From Chitinophagales bacterium (lineage in GTDB: Bacteria > Bacteroidota > Bacteroidia > Chitinophagales > UBA2359): DNA of 46,530 nucleotides. Position numbers and translations under genes: made by a program. The notes below the pieces were generated by a model, which had not been told where the DNA came from, made no database searches, and saw only the letters and a program-made list of their open reading frames with translations. The stretch is from positions 1 through 46,530 of the forward strand of contig JAEUUX010000236.1 of NCBI GenBank assembly GCA_016787295.1, written 5' to 3'. Positions 35,220 to 43,036 of this stretch are shown in pieces (the first letter of the stretch is position 1; each line of letters begins with the position of its first letter).

Positions 35220-38192
35220 TTATAGCTTTTTTTGGAAGTAGGCTGTCAGTTTTTCGTAAGTTATTCGTTGCATATAGGCTTCCATATAAGCATAGTCAGG
35301 CGCGCCTTCGGGAGTGATGGGAAGCAGCAATTTTTCACGCTGTATTCTAGCATCATTTATTTCACGGTTAAAACTATATTTTTCATTTAACCTCTTTATT
35401 ATGCTCGCAATAAAAAGATAAATGAACGCATTTAAGTCATTATTTTGAAGTTTGGTAACATGATCACTTGCTACAAAGGAGAAAGGTTGATAAAACGTAG
35501 CTCCAATACTACCACTATTTGCAATTGTTAGACAGTTAGAAAAAATTCTAATATTTTCTTTCTTACCTACAAAAGCATCGATACCATTGTTTAGTGCCGA
35601 AGATGAAACATAAGGTATTATTCCTTTTTTATGATCATCTTTTTTAAACCGTTTTCCTCGTTGTATTTCAACAAAAACTTCATTTAGATAAAACTCTCCC
35701 CACTCTTTTTGCTTAAGTGGTATTGCTGCTCCTTTTTCACCTAAAGCTTTAATTTTTAGAGAAACATAGTCAACATATTTTCGTAATAATTTAGCCTCAA
35801 TACGTCTCATATAGGCTTCCATATAAGCATAGTCAGGCGCGCCTTCGGGGGTGATGGGGAGGAGGAGTTTTAGTTTTTCAGTTCCACTTGTAGCATTATT
35901 ACCGTAGGAAAATTTTACAGACTGTATATTAATCAAAGGACAAAGGAACAATAGGATTTTTTTATTACAATTTTCAAATTTTGCTTCTAATGCTTTTACT
36001 CTTGTTCCTACATAATAATCCAATTTTTGAGTAAACGCATAAAAGTTGCCTCTATCCGCTAAACTTATTGTCTTAGTACTGTCGAATAATTTTTGTTTTT
36101 TAATAACATCTGTCCAACCAGCAACTCCATTATTAAATATAGAGTGCGAAATTACTGGGACATTTCCTTTGGTTATTCTTGAAATTATTAAGTCTCCGCC
36201 TGTATATACATAAAACAAATCCCCAATTTCAAACTCTCCCCACTCTTTTTGTTTAAGAGGGATTAGTTCTGGTTCAGGCTTTTTTTTTTCGTCTGCTGTA
36301 TTGCTATCAAATAGATAGTCTCTGCCCTGCATAATCATACTAAATTCAAAAGTAAGATAGTCTGCAATGGCTTTTTCAAAGTCTGCTTCTTTGGGTATTT
36401 CATCATTGAAATAATAAAAAGAATGCAGCCATTCATCAGTTGCTTCGATGGCAGTTTTTACCATAAATTTGCTATCAGCATCTGCTCTATCAAACCAACA
36501 ATCTAAGAGTTTTGCTCTTTGTGATTTGGCTCTTTCAGTTTCTGTAATACCAATGTGTTTTCGGGTTTTAAAACCGTCATCTTCAAAATTGATGAATTTA
36601 CATCGTTTTTTGAAGTCGTGAGCTTTGTGGGCTGTAAAGACTGCTATACATGGATTTACGCCAATGCTGTAAAAAGTTTCTTTATTGAGGGTAATCACTC
36701 CCTCTAAGCTATGTTTTTCTAAGATGCGTTGTTTTATTTTTTTGTCTTCATTGGTTTTGCCTACCATCGTAGATTGAGGCACAATGACAACACACCTTGC
36801 CCCATCAGCAAGGCTGTTGAGCAAGTGTTCAATAAAATGCACCTCCGATAAGTGAACAGTATCTTTACCTTTGGCTTGAGAGTAGGGTGGGTTCATAAAA
36901 CCAACGGTAAAGTTGTTTTTTCGCAAATCGGTAGCTGGTTTAGTTAAAAAATTGGCAGGTACTAAGTTACTTTTTCCATCGTCTCTCAATATCATGTTAG
37001 TGGTGGCAATAGAAAACATATCTTCTCTAATCTCTATACCGTGTAGTTGGTCAGATTTGATATGTTTTTTCTGTTCGGGGTCATTGGTCATTTTTTCCAT
37101 TCGGTGCATAGCTGCAATTAAAAAAGCAGCAGTTCCACAACAAGGATCAAATACCATATCAGTGGGCTTAAGTTCTACCAAATCGCAAAACAATTCGGTG
37201 ATATGGTCAGGTGTAAGTACCACGCCCAACGATTGTCCATCTCCACCACCATAACGCATAAACTCACTATAAAAATTACCCAAAACATCGCCTTTTGTAT
37301 TGGCTTTAATGGAATGTAAAATATGCGTTTCGACAAATTCAGTAAAAAACTTTAAGGGTGTTTTACTTAGCCGCTCATCTATTTGATTAAGTATGGTTCG
37401 GTCTTTGACAAGAATGAATTGATTAAGTACTTTTTCTTTTTTAGTTTCGGGTGTTACCTGCACTTTTGTCATGTAGGTTTCTATACTTCTAAAAATTTTG
37501 TTGCCATCAGTGTTTACATTATCGCCTGTAAGTTGGTTTGAGTTAAAGTTATTTTTGTCAGCAAGAGCTAACAGAATAGCAGATACAACCAAAGGTTTTT
37601 CTTTATCGCCCAATTGTCCATAATTGCGCAATGCTTCGTGCAGTTCAGTGGCTTTTTTGAGCAATTCTTGGGTTTCTAATATCTTGGGTGGTGTTTCTCC
37701 CAAAATTTGTTCACGATAGTACTGCTCTATGTTTGCTGCACTAAAATTTTCAAAATTTTCTACTTTATCCAACAATTTATAGCCTGTGGCATCTACAAAA
37801 AGAGGTTTGATAATGTGATGTTTTTCATCGCCACTACAGCCAAAGGCAAATACTTTTTTAAAATTTGTTTTTGTTAAAATTTCATTGGCATAGTGCAAGG
37901 CACCATTTTCGGCATAGTCTGTAATGGCTTTGGTATCTATGCTTAAAATAGTGTTATCATCATCGGTATATAGTGCTTGTTTTTCTTGTTCGGCTTTATT
38001 TTCAATAACCAAAACAAAATCTTGGACAATAGCAGTAAATTCAGGAAAACCTGATTTTCCTGTTCCTTTTTTTGAGGCTGTTTTTAAGGCTTTTTGAATT
38101 TCTATATTGTCTGAGCCATTAGGCGTATATTTAATACCTACATTCTCAAGAAGGCGGCTTATAAAAATATCGGTTTTTCTTTCGTTTGCCAT
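35220..38192 (-). CDS. Single-chain restriction-modification enzyme (nuclease, N6-adenine methylase, two recognition domains)
   Basis: A 990-residue protein joining all parts of a restriction system. Residues about 48-68 look like a PD-(D/E)xK nuclease site (FPEF, then LVIENKAE with Glu64 and Lys66). The N6-adenine methylase has motif I FDPCCGTAAF (Asp349) and motif IV NPPY (Asn434). The C-terminal third holds two target-recognition domains (about 645-800 and 825-985), each starting PLKQKEWGEF and ending LLPITPEGAPDYAYMEAYM, like the two halves of a type I HsdS. No ATPase/translocase domain is present. Known enzymes with this plan are the type IIB/IIG group (AloI, CjeI), which recognise split sites and cut outside them. 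The nuclease assignment is less sure than the methylase. The gene is alone; no separate R or S subunit is adjacent. Confidence 0.88.
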   Translation of the reverse strand: MANERKTDIFISRLLENVGIKYTPNGSDNIEIQKALKTASKKGTGKSGFPEFTAIVQDFVLVIENKAEQEKQALYTDDDNTILSIDTKAITDYAENGALHYANEILTKTNFKKVFAFGCSGDEKHHIIKPLFVDATGYKLLDKVENFENFSAANIEQYYREQILGETPPKILETQELLKKATELHEALRNYGQLGDKEKPLVVSAILLALADKNNFNSNQLTGDNVNTDGNKIFRSIETYMTKVQVTPETKKEKVLNQFILVKDRTILNQIDERLSKTPLKFFTEFVETHILHSIKANTKGDVLGNFYSEFMRYGGGDGQSLGVVLTPDHITELFCDLVELKPTDMVFDPCCGTAAFLIAAMHRMEKMTNDPEQKKHIKSDQLHGIEIREDMFSIATTNMILRDDGKSNLVPANFLTKPATDLRKNNFTVGFMNPPYSQAKGKDTVHLSEVHFIEHLLNSLADGARCVVIVPQSTMVGKTNEDKKIKQRILEKHSLEGVITLNKETFYSIGVNPCIAVFTAHKAHDFKKRCKFINFEDDGFKTRKHIGITETERAKSQRAKLLDCWFDRADADSKFMVKTAIEATDEWLHSFYYFNDEIPKEADFEKAIADYLTFEFSMIMQGRDYLFDSNTADEKKKPEPELIPLKQKEWGEFEIGDLFYVYTGGDLIISRITKGNVPVISHSIFNNGVAGWTDVIKKQKLFDSTKTISLADRGNFYAFTQKLDYYVGTRVKALEAKFENCNKKILLFLCPLINIQSVKFSYGNNATSGTEKLKLLLPITPEGAPDYAYMEAYMRRIEAKLLRKYVDYVSLKIKALGEKGAAIPLKQKEWGEFYLNEVFVEIQRGKRFKKDDHKKGIIPYVSSSALNNGIDAFVGKKENIRIFSNCLTIANSGSIGATFYQPFSFVASDHVTKLQNNDLNAFIYLFIASIIKRLNEKYSFNREINDARIQREKLLLPITPEGAPDYAYMEAYMQRITYEKLTAYFQKKL
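35271..35321. repeat. TRD-end direct repeat, copy A
   Basis: A 51-bp block encoding the end of the second recognition domain; it matches 35808-35858 with one mismatch (CATATAGGCTTCCATATAAG start). Together with the block at 35691-35717 it frames that domain. Confidence 0.92.
35691..35717. repeat. TRD-start direct repeat, copy A
   Basis: A 27-bp block (AAACTCTCCCCACTCTTTTT start) matching 36231-36257 with one mismatch; it encodes the KQKEWGEF start of the second recognition domain. Confidence 0.9.
35808..35858. repeat. TRD-end direct repeat, copy B
   Basis: Partner of 35271-35321, here at the end of the first recognition domain. It lies 537 bp from copy A. Confidence 0.92.
36231..36257. repeat. 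TRD-start direct repeat, copy B
   Basis: Partner of 35691-35717, at the start of the first recognition domain. It lies 540 bp from copy A, almost the same offset as the end repeats. Confidence 0.9.
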
Positions 38193-38280
38193 ACTAAGTA
38201 GATAAAGTTTAGCGTTACTTTGATAAGGACATTATTAGGTGGTATTTCAGAAAACGGCAACAATGGTAAAACATTCAAAC

Positions 38281-38448
38281 AAACCCTGAAAGGGTGATAG
38301 GTTTATAGCAAAAAATAGAACAAAAAAAGGCATAAACCCCGAAGGGGTGACATTATTCGACAAAATATGACATCATTTCACCCCGTCGGGGTTTATGTTA
38401 ATTATTCTATTGTTTTGAGACTATAAATGTGTCACCCCGTCAGGGTTT
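38281..38448. repeat. Nested palindromic repeat element
   Basis: Four related GC-rich blocks in inverted nesting. The inner pair is CATAAACCCCGAAGGGGTGA (38331-38350) with TCACCCCGTCGGGGTTTATG (38378-38397). The outer pair is AAACCCTGAAAGGGTGA (38281-38297) with TCACCCCGTCAGGGTTT (38432-38448). Each block is itself a small palindrome (CCCCGAAGGGG, CCCCGTCGGGG). It resembles REP/MITE-like intergenic elements of Bacteroidota (recalled, not checked). It lies in the long leader of the RM gene. Confidence 0.88.
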
Positions 38449-38702
38449 TATTATTTTGAGCTTTGTAATCTTGTCAGCTAATCGGTTTGTTTTGATAATA
38501 ACAAAATAACACCGCAATAAGGTCGTTATCAGATTGTCATTATCAAATATCATTTCACATTTGTCATTTTTTTAGAACAACACAAGCTAAAACTATTTTT
38601 TAATGTCGTTATTAAACTAAGATTTTTTTATTGTTTAAACAATTTTACTGCAAAAAGTAATATTATTGGTATAAAGTACTAATAACTAACAGAATTTTGC
38701 TG
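38449..38702. other. A/T-rich leader between palindromes and promoter
   Basis: A/T-rich, without an open frame or a recognised RNA fold. If the promoter at 38703-38734 is used, all of this is transcribed towards the RM gene. Confidence 0.4.
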
Positions 38703-38734
38703 CAAAGGTAGTTGTTTTTTGGTTTATTGCCAAA
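38703..38734 (-). promoter_or_regulatory. Bacteroidota-type promoter far upstream of the RM gene
   Basis: Minus strand: TTTG (38731-38734), 20 nt, TACCTTTG (38703-38710). Full consensus match, pointing at the RM gene 510 nt away. No nearer match was found, so a leader of about 500 nt, or a separate small transcript, is implied. Confidence 0.68.
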
Positions 38735-38939
38735 TTTTTTAAGATTTTTTTTGCTTTATTCTATCATAAGCAAGCATTTCAACATAGTTGCCTTTATTAT
38801 TTTTGGCATCTTGCTAAACTTAATATAGTGTAATTAGTTAAATAATAATTGTTTTCATGTAAAAAGATACGGTTTCTTTTGGATTATCCGCAATGCCTAT
38901 TAAAAAAACAAGGCTTACCAATAATTTTTCATTTAAAAG

Positions 38940-38982
38940 AACACCCCCGCCCAAAGTTTCCATAGCTTTGAGCGGGGGTGTT
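38940..38982 (-). terminator. Terminator after the 172-residue protein gene
   Basis: AACACCCCCGC (38940-38950) pairs with GCGGGGGTGTT (38972-38982), with inner AAAG/CTTT pairing. On the minus strand it is followed by a short U-rich tail. It starts 18 nt past the stop. Confidence 0.8.
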
Positions 38983-38999
38983 GGCTGTTGGAGGGAGGA

Positions 39000-39518
39000 T
39001 TATTCCACTACAGGAGGCGTGTCGGTGCTAGTGTTGGTAGTGTTTGTATCATCGGAGCGTTTGCCAAAACGACTGTTATAATTATCAATACCAGCTAAGG
39101 CACGGTCTAAATTGGCGTTGTATTCACGAGCTACTTGTAGGCTTTTTAGAATAATATCTACATGGTGCATCAACTCAACACCAATACCTAACACTGTGTC
39201 ATCGACCATCTCTGCCAATTTTTCGACAAGAACCAAAAATTGCTTTAGGTCTTTGAAATGACTGAACAAAGTATACACCAAAGCAATGTCTATATTGCGC
39301 GGCAGAATATCTTCATATTCATTTGCCACGCGCAATATTTCATCGACATAACCTTCGCGTCCTTCTGAAATACCACGTGACGACCTACGGTCATCATTAC
39401 TCATACTTATCATGCCATTGCCCAACTGCGTAATGGCTGATTTAACGGACTGCCGAGCATCCAACAACTGCGAACTTGATGGCAGGTTCTCAACTACAAT
39501 AGGGGTTTTGTATCCCAT
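39000..39518 (-). CDS. Hypothetical helical protein, 172 residues
   Basis: Not recognised. The product is predicted soluble, without signal peptide or membrane helix. Residues about 15-40 are Ser/Gln-rich, about 45-65 are charged (DDRRSSRGISEGREGYVDE), about 65-150 look like long amphipathic helices (YVDEILRVANEYEDILP, LKQFLVLVEKLAEMVDD, ILKSLQVAREYNANLDRAL), and the last 20 residues are a Thr/Asn/Asp tail. It has a TACATTTG box at 39557-39564 on the minus strand and its own terminator, so it looks like a real, separately expressed gene. A structural or scaffold role is possible but not supported by any motif. Confidence 0.72.
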   Translation of the reverse strand: MGYKTPIVVENLPSSSQLLDARQSVKSAITQLGNGMISMSNDDRRSSRGISEGREGYVDEILRVANEYEDILPRNIDIALVYTLFSHFKDLKQFLVLVEKLAEMVDDTVLGIGVELMHHVDIILKSLQVAREYNANLDRALAGIDNYNSRFGKRSDDTNTTNTSTDTPPVVE

Positions 39519-39556
39519 AGTAATAAAAAGATTTAGGATTAGAAATGATTATGGTG

Positions 39557-39564
39557 CAAATGTA
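39557..39564 (-). promoter_or_regulatory. -7 element for the 172-residue protein gene
   Basis: TACATTTG on the minus strand, followed by CACC, 38 nt upstream of the ATG. No TTTG at the proper upstream distance, so a partial match. Confidence 0.4.
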
Positions 39565-39820
39565 CAGCAAAAAATAACACGAACTTAAAATAAACAAATA
39601 TTTCTTGTTTTTTTACAAAAAAATGACATAACTACTGTTTTATAAGGTGTATTTTTTAGCTAAGTAACATAATTTTAAAAAAAATTACCATATATTAACA
39701 AAAAAATGGCTTGATATAGATAGATTCAAAATAATGCAAAATGATTGATAGAAAAGTTTATAGATTTTTAAAGCATTTGCAACAAAGCACCAAATTCATA
39801 TAGCAATTTACTAGGTCAAC

Positions 39821-39988
39821 CTACTAATTTGGTAGGTTGACCTACTTTTTTTGTAGGTAATACCTACTAATTTGGTAGGTTGACCTACTTTTTTTGTAGG
39901 TAGTACCTACTAATTTGGTAGGTTGACCTACTTTTTTTGTAGGTAGTACCTACTAATTTGGTAGGTTGACCTACTTTTTTTGTAGGTA
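39821..39988. repeat. 43-bp tandem array of GTAGGT/ACCTAC half-sites, about 4 copies
   Basis: Units at 39821-39863, 39864-39906, 39907-39949 and a shorter last one at 39950-39988. They are identical except for one base in the first (GGTAATAC instead of GGTAGTAC) and the divergent last end. Each unit carries alternating half-sites: GTAGGT-tg-ACCTAC, seven T, GTAGGTA-g-TACCTAC across the unit junction. Every half-site can pair with its neighbour on either side, so several alternative hairpins or cruciforms are possible. The sequence 39811-39820 (CTAGGTCAAC) looks like a decayed further half-site. The array lies in a 744-nt divergent gap, 162 nt left of the next promoter. Confidence 0.95.
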
Positions 39989-40126
39989 AAAACTTTTTTA
40001 TGTTGCCATTATTCTGCTATTATTTGATTTGGGCAGATGATAAAATATTGGAATCAAAGGTAAAGACGATAATTTCATTAGAATGGTTGCTTGTGTTATA
40101 GTAGGATTTTTTTTTTCTTAGAAAAC

Positions 40127-40157
40127 TTGACAATTGGAGAAAAAATGTGTATCTTTG
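40127..40157 (+). promoter_or_regulatory. Bacteroidota-type promoter for the small DUF7660-like gene
   Basis: TTG (40127-40129), 20 nt, TATCTTTG (40150-40157). Full match, 106 nt upstream of the ATG at 40263. Confidence 0.72.
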
Positions 40158-40262
40158 TGGCGGAATTGTTGCTCTTTTGTTGTAAGAATACCAACAAACT
40201 AAACAGTATTTTTTACTAATAATGGTGGATTATTGTTCATATAATAAATAATAGCCAATTTT

Positions 40263-40520
40263 ATGAATGATGCGGTTTATAACTTTAAAGTAATAGACAG
40301 ACAAACTTTCATCGAGTTTCTTAACTTATTACATAAAGGCTTTTTGGATAATCCTGAAAGTTGGGAAAACAAAACATTACCTGATTTTTTAGCAGCGCTA
40401 AGTTCTTATACAGAGGATATACAAGCTTATTACGACAATATGAAATTGGGTATAAATGCAGACAAACCCGATTGGTCAACTTTTGCAGACATTTTCAAGG
40501 GAGCAACAATTTACGAATAA
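40263..40520 (+). CDS. Small DUF7660-like protein
   Basis: An 85-residue soluble acidic protein. The pattern FIEFLNLLHKGFLDNPESWEN, TLPDFLAALSSYTEDIQAYY and WSTFADIFKGATIYE matches the short DUF7660-type family as I remember it. Such single-domain proteins are often found near toxin or restriction loci, and an immunity-like role has been suggested for similar small proteins; no toxin gene is adjacent here, so none is claimed. It has its own consensus promoter. The preceding 43-bp array might affect its expression. Confidence 0.78.
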   Translation: MNDAVYNFKVIDRQTFIEFLNLLHKGFLDNPESWENKTLPDFLAALSSYTEDIQAYYDNMKLGINADKPDWSTFADIFKGATIYE

Positions 40521-40713
40521 AGCAAAATGAAATGCAAATTGATGGAGCAATTTAAAACGCAAAACCCTTTCTCTAATTGCAATAAGAGAGAGATTTGGGT
40601 ACGTAAAAATAAAGAATCAACACTTAAATACCTCAAAGTATTGCTTATCCTATTGAAAAATATCAGTATTATAAGTCCAGCATGCATTGGTAATTTTGCT
40701 TTATAAAACCTGT
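40521..40713. other. Gap after the small gene
   Basis: Nothing convincing: one short inverted TCTCT/AGAGA pair near 40570-40592 without a T-run, no open frame with coding character. Confidence 0.4.
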
Positions 40714-40797
40714 ATTCTCCCCAGAGTCCTGAAACCTTTGCAAATAGGGGGAGAATTAAATAGTATTGACTTTTTCCAAAATGATGTTGCATACTAC
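40714..40797 (+). repeat. Flanking element, left copy (hairpin plus TAGTAT...ATACTAC block)
   Basis: A hairpin (ATTCTCCCC 40714-40722 with GGGGAGAAT 40748-40756) followed by a 37-bp block starting TAGTATTGAC and ending TGTTGCATACTAC (40761-40797). The same order, with few changes in the second block, recurs at 42565-42658 on the other side of the secreted-protein gene. The block ends are themselves inverted (TAGTAT / ATACTA). Confidence 0.7.
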
Positions 40798-40881
40798 AAT
40801 TGTTATAACGATACTAAAAAAGTGTTTGCGTTCCTTAACCCCTTTTGAGGACTGACATTATTCAACAAAACAACAAATACA

Positions 40882-42474
40882 ATGAAAAATCTAATTTTAA
40901 CATTAGTAGCAGTATTGATAACTATATCAATCAATGCACAAACTACATTTCAAAAAACGTATGGTGGAACAGCTATGGACGAAGCCAAAAGTGTTAAACA
41001 AACTTTTGATGGAGGCTATATTATAGTAGGCACTACAACTAGTTTTGGTGCTGGTGGTAGAGATGTTTTGGTTATTAAAACTAATGCTGTTGGCGATACA
41101 CTCTGGACAAAAACATTGGGAGGTGCTACTGACGACGAATATGGATATTGTGTGCAGCAAACTTTGGATAGTGGATATATTGTATCGGGAGTAGCTTTTT
41201 CCTTTAACGATGTTTCGGGCGATGTTTATGTTGTTAAACTTGCTGCAAATGGTGACATTGTTTGGACAAGAACTTATGGAGGTTTGGGCTATGAATGGGG
41301 TGCTTATATACAGCAAACTTCGGACGGTGGTTATATCATTGCAGGACAAACACCAGCATTTGGAGCAGGTGGATTTGATGCCTATTTGATAAAAATACAT
41401 GCTAATGGAGACTTATTGTGGGCAAAAACTTATGGTGGCTCAGGACTTGAAATTGGTTCGGCTGTTCAACAAACTACTGATGGCGGCTATATCCTTACAG
41501 GACAAGTTGATACGTATGGAGCAGGTAGTGGAGATTTTTACCTCCTAAAAACAGATGCAGCAGGTAACGCCATTTGGAGCAAAGCATACGGTTTATCTGG
41601 TACAGAGGCAGGAATAGCAGTTAGACAAACAACAGATGGAGGATACATTATTGCGGGTACTTCTGAAAATGCCTTGGGACCACTGGGGGCTGATATGTGT
41701 TTGATAAAAACAGACGTTCTGGGAGAAATACTATGGGCAAAATTATATGGAGGCACCCTAATAGATGAATGTTATGATGTTATCCAAACAGAAGATGGTG
41801 GTTATGCGATGTGTGGAAAATCCTTTAGTTTTAGTACTTCGGGCGATTATGACGTTTATATGGTGAAGGTTAATGCTCAAGGAATTATGCAATGGTCTAA
41901 AACTTTTGGAGATTCAGGGAACGCAACAAAAAACGAAATAGGTAATTCCATCTTTCAAACTACCGACAAAGGATATATAATTGGTGGTGAAGCCATGTTT
42001 AGTTTCGGAGTGGGACTAAAAAATGCCTATCTTATCAAAACAGATTCATTAGGAGTAAGTGGTTGTTATGAAGGAAACCCAAACACAATAACTTCCACTC
42101 TTTTGCCACAACAAAACTCGTTTACTTCACTTGTGGCAACAGGAGGAGTAATGAATATACCAAATACTATTGTCGGAAATGGAACAACACCCTCTAATTT
42201 GTGTATTAATATAGTAAATGCAATACAGGAAGTTCCTATATCCCAAGTACAGACTTATCCAAACCCAGTCGGCGATAATTTACACCTACGGTTTAACGCA
42301 ATAAGCAACCAAACTAAAGTAGTAGAAGTTTTTGATAGTACAGGAAAATTATTAATCAGCCAAAAAACAATATCAAATTTGCTAATAAACACAGAAAACT
42401 TAAGTCGAGGTATTTATTTCATTAAAATTACGGAGGAGAATACCACCCAATCAATCAAATTTATTAAACAATAA
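40882..42474 (+). CDS. Secreted repeat protein with type A type IX sorting domain
   Basis: A 530-residue exported protein with a signal peptide (LILTLVAVLITISINAQ). Residues about 25-395 hold seven repeats of about 53 residues with the pattern YGG..DE...V.QT.DGGYI..G.T.SFGAG..D..L.KT...GD.LW.KT, which should form a beta-propeller-like or related repeat fold. A linker with NPNTITSTLLPQ is followed by a type A sorting domain (TYPNPVGDNLHLRF, FDSTGKLLISQ, LSRGIYFIKI). Export through the type IX system with PorV is expected. Binding partner or substrate is unknown. The gene is flanked by imperfect direct repeats (40714-40797, 42565-42658) and its DNA is more A/T-rich in third positions than the giant protein gene. 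Confidence 0.88.
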   Translation: MKNLILTLVAVLITISINAQTTFQKTYGGTAMDEAKSVKQTFDGGYIIVGTTTSFGAGGRDVLVIKTNAVGDTLWTKTLGGATDDEYGYCVQQTLDSGYIVSGVAFSFNDVSGDVYVVKLAANGDIVWTRTYGGLGYEWGAYIQQTSDGGYIIAGQTPAFGAGGFDAYLIKIHANGDLLWAKTYGGSGLEIGSAVQQTTDGGYILTGQVDTYGAGSGDFYLLKTDAAGNAIWSKAYGLSGTEAGIAVRQTTDGGYIIAGTSENALGPLGADMCLIKTDVLGEILWAKLYGGTLIDECYDVIQTEDGGYAMCGKSFSFSTSGDYDVYMVKVNAQGIMQWSKTFGDSGNATKNEIGNSIFQTTDKGYIIGGEAMFSFGVGLKNAYLIKTDSLGVSGCYEGNPNTITSTLLPQQNSFTSLVATGGVMNIPNTIVGNGTTPSNLCINIVNAIQEVPISQVQTYPNPVGDNLHLRFNAISNQTKVVEVFDSTGKLLISQKTISNLLINTENLSRGIYFIKITEENTTQSIKFIKQ

Positions 42475-42564
42475 GGCTACGAAAACGGCATATAAATAGG
42501 CACTTGAAAAATAGTGAGATATAAGCATATAGCTCCACCAATAGACAGACTTTTTTACCCAATG

Positions 42565-42616
42565 AAACTCCCCTCCTTGCAAAAGTTTTCAGAACTTCGG
42601 AAGGAGGGGAGTTTTA
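42565..42616 (+). terminator. Terminator after the repeat protein gene
   Basis: AAACTCCCCTCCTT (42565-42578) pairs with AAGGAGGGGAGTTT (42601-42614), followed by TTATT. It lies 90 nt past the stop and is part of the right-hand flanking element. Confidence 0.8.
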
Positions 42617-42620
42617 TTAG

Positions 42621-42658
42621 ATAGTATTGGCTTTTTCTAAAATATTGTTGCATACTAC
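42621..42658 (+). repeat. Flanking element, right copy
   Basis: ATAGTATTGG start and TGTTGCATACTAC end; about 31 of 37 positions match the block at 40761-40797. As on the left, it directly follows a C-rich/G-rich hairpin. Confidence 0.75.
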
Positions 42659-42702
42659 TGTTCCATTTTGGTTAAATAGTCCGACAATAACACATTGATT
42701 TA

Positions 42703-42816
42703 TTTGGGCGTTTCCCTGCGGGTCGGGCTGCTACGGGCTTCGCTACGCTTGGTGCTGCGTTGCTCTCCGCACTGGCTAACGCCACCCTCCGCATCCCTAA
42801 CGCGCTTCGCCATTCG
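42703..42816. repeat. 114-bp GC-rich dispersed repeat, copy 2
   Basis: Identical to 16135-16248 and in the same orientation. Again between convergent genes, downstream of the 40882 gene and downstream of the GH31 gene. The flanking bases differ on both sides and no target-site duplication is evident. Confidence 0.93.
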
Positions 42817-42930
42817 ACAAACCATATCGTTATTTTTTACAACAAAAACAGCTTTTTTTCGACAAAATAGATAAAATAGAACACTACAATTGTTAAGGAA
42901 TTGATACAAAGGGAGACATCATCACCCCCA

Positions 42931-42980
42931 AACAAAACTATCCCCCCAGAAGCGTCAACTTCTGAGGGGATAGTTTTGTT
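42931..42980. terminator. Terminator after the GH31 gene
   Basis: A long hairpin: AACAAAACTATCCCC... (42931-42952) pairs with its complement CTTCTGAGGGGATAGTTTTG (42959 onward, to 42980). It lies 56 nt past the minus-strand stop and is symmetric enough to act in both directions. Confidence 0.82.
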
Positions 42981-43036
42981 GTGTCATACAAACAATAGTT
43001 TGTCCATTAATAAAGTTTGGCTATGGATAGGTCTAC

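Noticed and set aside
35220-38192. Classification as a type I system subunit (HsdM)
   Set aside because: The protein carries nuclease-like, methylase and two specificity parts in one chain, and no hsdR ATPase or separate hsdS gene is present.
38893-39081. Small plus-strand frame across the terminator of the 172-residue gene
   Set aside because: It covers the hairpin and the end of the real minus-strand gene, with no coding character.
39821-39988. 43-bp array considered as a CRISPR array
   Set aside because: The units are contiguous and identical throughout; there are no unique spacers, and no cas gene is in the window.
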